A DNA stretch of 9,025 nt from Gemmobacter sp. (GTDB taxonomy: Bacteria > Pseudomonadota > Alphaproteobacteria > Rhodobacterales > Rhodobacteraceae): NCBI GenBank assembly GCA_003509785.1, contig DOMY01000137.1, forward strand, positions 5,197 through 14,221. Direction: 5' to 3'. Below, in pieces: positions 5,574-9,025 of the stretch. The position numbers were made by a program, and so were the translations under genes. Under the pieces are notes generated by a model that made no database searches, was not told the DNA's origin, and saw only the letters and a list, made by a program, of their open reading frames with translations. The first letter of the stretch is position 1. Each line of letters begins with the position of its first letter.

Positions 5574-8418
5574 TCATCGCTCCCCACAGCACGCTGTTTG
5601 CCATGTAGTCGGCATTGCTGACCCGTCGCTCGGACGGACTGCCTGGGAAACTGATCGCCCATGCGAGGATCGGCGAGCCTTCTTTGAGCTCATCTATCTT
5701 GCTGTGTGCGGGATCGATCAGATAGAGCATCAGTAGCCCGCGCTCTCGTCGTGGCACCGCTCCGTGGTCTGGTGAGCCGAAACCGAGCACCTTGCGGATT
5801 GCCCCACCTCGCGGCTCGGCGGGCGGCGTCGCATCTTGGTCGCGATCCTTATCGCCGCGCCATGTCCTGTGCGTCAGCTCGAGCGCTGCATGCCATTCCG
5901 CCTCGGTCAGGTCGATGGCCTGATCGCGAGGCGAGATGAGGGTCTTAATCGAATAGCGGTCGGCCGGTTCGGACTGGACTGCGCTCCGTCTGATCATATT
6001 GACATCAAGTCCCCCGATCGACCTGATTGCTTCGCCGCCCCCGATCAGGGCAATGGTCCAATTTGTCAGTTCGCCATCCTTGTTCATTTCGTCGATGAAA
6101 TCAGCGATCAGCGGGCTGACGACACGGAAGCTGGCGCCGTGGGTGCGATATGACCGCAAGAAGGCCGTCACGTTCGCAGCTGGGACGTCGCGCCAGAAGT
6201 ATCCTTTCCAGTTGGTGCCGCCGGTTGGCACGAAAACCTGGTGATCGGGGCGGAAGGGCTGTCCAAGCGCTTCGATCAGCCGCTGGCCTGCATCGAAATT
6301 ATCTTCCGAATCCGTTCTCCGCGGTGGAAATACGATGGTTTGTAGAAGATCGCCCGAGAAGGTCAGGTGCATCGGCCGTGCGTTGCGCATCTTCGAACGC
6401 GAGGTCACCGTCAGCACTGAGTGTGACCGCACACGCAGGCCGAACTGCTTTGGTGTGGCGCCTGCCGCGACCATGTTGTCGAACTCTTGGCGTAGCTCTT
6501 CTGCTGCATCGGCAATGTGACCGAACCATTCGATCATCTCGCCGGTCGTATACAGGCGGCAGCAGTCGAGGTAGCCGTCGCGGTAGCCGAACCAGCGCCC
6601 CATCTGCATCAGTGTGTCATACATCCGCGCCGTGCGCAGGAAGTAGCTGGTGCACAGTCCTTCCAGGGTCAGGCCACGGGCTAGCTTGTCACCGCCGACC
6701 GCAATGACTTTCAGACCAGTGGCTTCGTTGTCGGTGTAATCAAGCGCATCCTTGGCAGATCCGTTGATCTCGCGCACCTTGATGTCGCTGATCACCTCTG
6801 GCAGGATTTCGCGCACCTGATCCCACGTGAAGTCGGCAAGGCGTTCGTCAGGGATCAGCATTTCACGGATGCGCAGCATGCCGGGCAGGAAGTGCTGCTC
6901 GTATTCGGCGCGCATGATCTCCTCGGTGGCAGCCAGATCGATGCCGCGGGTGAAGCGCCCCTTTAGCATGCGCCTGTATTCATCGACTTGTTTCACGACC
7001 TCTGACTGGACGGAGGTGTAGCGCGAAACGTGGATAAGCATCGAGGAGTGCTTCGTGCCCTGCCCACGCAGCTTGCGTAGGGCGCAGGCGAGAATGAAAG
7101 ACCGCACTGCCTCTTCTAGGCTGTCGGGAATTCGGCAGTCCCCATGCCAGGTAGGTCGGAAACCGTTCTTGTGCTTTGGAGGAATCCAGGGGGTATATTC
7201 GTCCTCCTTGAGAGCCCGCACCAGCGGCAGGCTTTCGGGTGCTGATGTTGTCGATCCGAAGACGCGGCCGGGGCCGATGTAGTTCGATGGTGCCGCCAGG
7301 CTCGTGATGAACGAGGACGGGAACAGATCCGGCCCGTGTTCCTCTGTCGTGCCCTTGTCGTGGATAAAGATGTTGGCGAAGGGTGTCGCGGTGTAACCCA
7401 CATAAGCTTTGCGGCTGAAGTGATGCAGGATCGATCGGATCAGCCGATTCAGGACGGTCGGATTGTGTTCGGTGTCAGGAACGCCGAACTCATCGACCAC
7501 GTTCTCTCCTGTGTCCACCGAACCGTGGTCAGCTTCGTCGTCGATTATCATCAGCGGCAGGTTTGTGACAATCTTCCTGCCCGTTACGGGGTCGACATAG
7601 TTCGCAGCTCTGTTCCGGATCCAGAACAGCAACCGCTCGAGAACTGTCTTGTTTTTCTTGACCACGAACAGCCATGGACGCTGCTCTGGCGTGATACCAA
7701 GCTTCGATGCTTGGACCTTGTTGAAATCGCCTTTCTCGCTGCGGTTCGTCGCATAGTTCGGGCGCGTGGAGTGATCGGTGTCGATTAGTCCGACACCAAC
7801 GGGTGGCAATTCATCGGCATTGGCAAGAGTCGCGAATCCGAGAAAGCCTTCGTCCAGGCGGATTTGGGTCTGGGCGCGCAGGTTGTTGTGCAAGCCCGCC
7901 AGCACGATGATGATCTTGTAGCCCGCATCTGCGGCCTTACAGATCAGGCCGGTGTAGTTTCCGGTCTTGCCGGATTGGACATGCCCTACAACCAGCCCGC
8001 GGCGATCCCAAGCGCCTTCCCGCAGCGGGTCTTCCAGCTGCTCCAGCACCTCGTCCGTGGCGACGTCCAGTGCATCCAGTGCCTTCCACGGTATCTTCGT
8101 TTCCATATATTCGGAGTAACGGCGCCAGTAATGCCAGCCTTTCTTGCGATCGGCATTCAGCCAGTCGAGGTGATCGCCGACGTCCTTCAGTGTCGCGTTG
8201 GTTCCGACGCGCTGGCTTGCGCGTCGGATCAGTTCGTCCACTAGTGCGTCGCGATCAATGACAGCGAACTGTGTCGGCATGATCATAGCCAGCATGTCCA
8301 GCTGATGTTCGATCATCGCTGGGGTGATGGCTATCCCTGCCTCGTCCGCATTCACGATGAGCAGCTTCTGCGCCATGCTCAGGATCGCGTCGAATGCCTT
8401 TTGGTCAATGATGGTCAT
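5557..8418 (-). CDS. Z1-domain superfamily II helicase-like ATPase
   Basis: This 953-residue protein is the motor candidate of the operon. Residues 145-152 (GHVQSGKT) are a Walker A loop with K151. DDEAD at 293-297 is a DEAD/DEAH-like Walker B box, and GYTATPFAN (341-349) matches helicase motif III. The Z1 region contains VGGDKLARGLTLEGL (574-588) and MQMGRWFGYRDGY (604-616), the latter in the place of helicase motif VI with candidate arginine-finger residues. Residues 1-135 form an N-terminal domain preceding the ATPase, and the last 320 or so include RGLLMLYLIDP and WAISFPGS, a C-terminal module typical of Z1 proteins but without known function. The ATG at 8418 has AAGGA (complement of 8430-8434) with an 11-base spacer. 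It overlaps the MORC-like gene by 14 bases and the DUF4420 gene by 17. Family assignment is secure; helicase or translocase activity is not shown by sequence alone. Confidence 0.93.
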   Translation of the reverse strand: MTIIDQKAFDAILSMAQKLLIVNADEAGIAITPAMIEHQLDMLAMIMPTQFAVIDRDALVDELIRRASQRVGTNATLKDVGDHLDWLNADRKKGWHYWRRYSEYMETKIPWKALDALDVATDEVLEQLEDPLREGAWDRRGLVVGHVQSGKTGNYTGLICKAADAGYKIIIVLAGLHNNLRAQTQIRLDEGFLGFATLANADELPPVGVGLIDTDHSTRPNYATNRSEKGDFNKVQASKLGITPEQRPWLFVVKKNKTVLERLLFWIRNRAANYVDPVTGRKIVTNLPLMIIDDEADHGSVDTGENVVDEFGVPDTEHNPTVLNRLIRSILHHFSRKAYVGYTATPFANIFIHDKGTTEEHGPDLFPSSFITSLAAPSNYIGPGRVFGSTTSAPESLPLVRALKEDEYTPWIPPKHKNGFRPTWHGDCRIPDSLEEAVRSFILACALRKLRGQGTKHSSMLIHVSRYTSVQSEVVKQVDEYRRMLKGRFTRGIDLAATEEIMRAEYEQHFLPGMLRIREMLIPDERLADFTWDQVREILPEVISDIKVREINGSAKDALDYTDNEATGLKVIAVGGDKLARGLTLEGLCTSYFLRTARMYDTLMQMGRWFGYRDGYLDCCRLYTTGEMIEWFGHIADAAEELRQEFDNMVAAGATPKQFGLRVRSHSVLTVTSRSKMRNARPMHLTFSGDLLQTIVFPPRRTDSEDNFDAGQRLIEALGQPFRPDHQVFVPTGGTNWKGYFWRDVPAANVTAFLRSYRTHGASFRVVSPLIADFIDEMNKDGELTNWTIALIGGGEAIRSIGGLDVNMIRRSAVQSEPADRYSIKTLISPRDQAIDLTEAEWHAALELTHRTWRGDKDRDQDATPPAEPRGGAIRKVLGFGSPDHGAVPRRERGLLMLYLIDPAHSKIDELKEGSPILAWAISFPGSPSERRVSNADYMANSVLWGAMNDWLD

Positions 8419-9025
8419 CGGTCGGAATGTCCTTGAGTGTCAATTCGGCTATAAGCCCCGGGTAGCGCTCGAACGGGTGGGTCCGTAAAAGGCGTTCTTT
8501 CGCCTCTTCCTCGGTCAGGTGGCTATGCAGGACCAAAGCGCGGAACAATGCTGACAGTGGCAACCGCACGTCATCATCAGATGCGGCAGCAAAGCCTGTG
8601 GTCGGAGTTTCACGATCTTCGGCAGTGTCTAACCAGATACGTTGCACTGGAACCGTTTCTTCGATCAGCCGCAGCACTGCCATGACATCGGCCTTCAGCG
8701 GACCCGCACGTTCGAGAAGAGATGCGACCAAGTCATGTTCACGAGAGATTCGGTAGGAGGTGCCCTTGCGGGTCTTTACAGTATCCCACAGGTCCGGCAC
8801 GCCGCCCGTCTTGGCATTCGTCGACGGCACAAGTCGCCCGCGATGGGTGAAGACCATCCGTGCTCTTTCCCGCGTCTCTGCAGCGATACGCTGAAGCTGG
8901 CTCCGCAGCCGCAACGGCGGACTCGCCGTCGATTTCAGCACGTTGATCTTCCACTCGGCATCGGCAGAGTTGGGGATGTCGATACGGATGCGTGCCAGCC
9001 GGTGTGCCTCATCCCTTGTCCAGGC
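8405..9025 (-). CDS. C-terminal part of a GHKL/MORC (MutL)-like ATPase, cut by the window edge
   Basis: The frame is open through the right edge, so only the last 206 residues are visible; a GTG at 8941 is internal and not the true start. The first visible residues contain RIRIDIPNSADAEWKINV, then LKSTASPPLRLRSQLQRIA and RERARMVFTHRGR, a pattern I associate with the S5-type domain of MutL/MORC-like ATP-binding proteins in restriction loci, with the KS-PP segment as its conserved lysine-bearing part. The GHKL ATP-binding domain should lie upstream, outside the window. The remaining 150 residues form a C-terminal region (GTSYRISREHDLV, then TEEEAKERL and the tail) without a recognised fold. The stop at 8405-8407 lies inside the Z1 start region. 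Such ATPases close a clamp on DNA upon ATP binding in relatives; the same is inferred here. The call rests on partial sequence and on the neighbouring genes. Confidence 0.72.
   Translation of the reverse strand, partial: AWTRDEAHRLARIRIDIPNSADAEWKINVLKSTASPPLRLRSQLQRIAAETRERARMVFTHRGRLVPSTNAKTGGVPDLWDTVKTRKGTSYRISREHDLVASLLERAGPLKADVMAVLRLIEETVPVQRIWLDTAEDRETPTTGFAAASDDDVRLPLSALFRALVLHSHLTEEEAKERLLRTHPFERYPGLIAELTLKDIPTDDHH

Noticed and set aside
4752..5736. Long plus-strand open frames of 164 and 315 codons
   Set aside because: They are antisense to the DUF4420 and Z1 genes, are rich in Arg, Ser and Pro, and show no family motifs.
7336..8244. Plus-strand open frames of 150 and 126 codons
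   Set aside because: They are antisense to the Z1 ATPase, over its Walker motifs; the minus-strand protein explains the region.

Overview
The window looks like high-GC alphaproteobacterial accessory DNA. The GC-rich third codon positions, the frequent GTG starts and the flavour of the proteins suggest a Rhodobacteraceae- or Sphingomonadales-type host, but this is inference and no taxonomic marker gene is present. No rRNA, tRNA, CRISPR array or insertion sequence was seen.

Layout from left to right: (1) positions 1-235 hold no supportable gene, but end in a good promoter and a small palindrome. (2) 236-855 (+) is a toxin-antitoxin pair: an AbrB/MazE-fold antitoxin overlapping a Doc/Fic death-on-curing toxin by ATGA. 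(3) 856-1026 is a short convergent spacer with two GC-rich hairpins. (4) 1027-2379 (-) is an RmuC-family protein with its coiled coil and PD-(D/E)XK core but no N-terminal membrane anchor. (5) About 2402-2647 (+) is the apparent 3' end of an unrecognised gene, cut off near the rmuC 5' end and followed by a perfect 11-bp hairpin. (6) 2771-9025 (-) is a tightly overlapping four-gene operon, read right to left: the C-terminal part of a GHKL/MORC(MutL)-like ATPase that runs off the right edge, a Z1-domain superfamily II helicase-like ATPase, a PD-(D/E)XK protein of the DUF4420 family, and an AIPR (abortive infection phage resistance) protein.

The operon is the main object of interest. Its gene set matches the MORC/MutL-like ATPase + Z1 + PD-(D/E)XK + AIPR neighbourhoods that comparative genomics has linked to restriction-modification and phage defence (work by Iyer, Abhiman and Aravind on MutL homologs in R-M systems). 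Mechanistically it is poorly characterised. The sequence suggests an ATP-gated clamp (MORC-like), a DNA motor (Z1), a nuclease (DUF4420) and a possible effector (AIPR), translated as a coupled unit with overlaps of 14, 17 and 11 nt. A DNA cytosine methyltransferase and a Vsr-type nuclease, often part of such loci, could lie beyond position 9025 and cannot be seen here.

Together with the Doc toxin pair and the broken gene ends around 2380-2650, the window reads as part of a defence island assembled by recombination.
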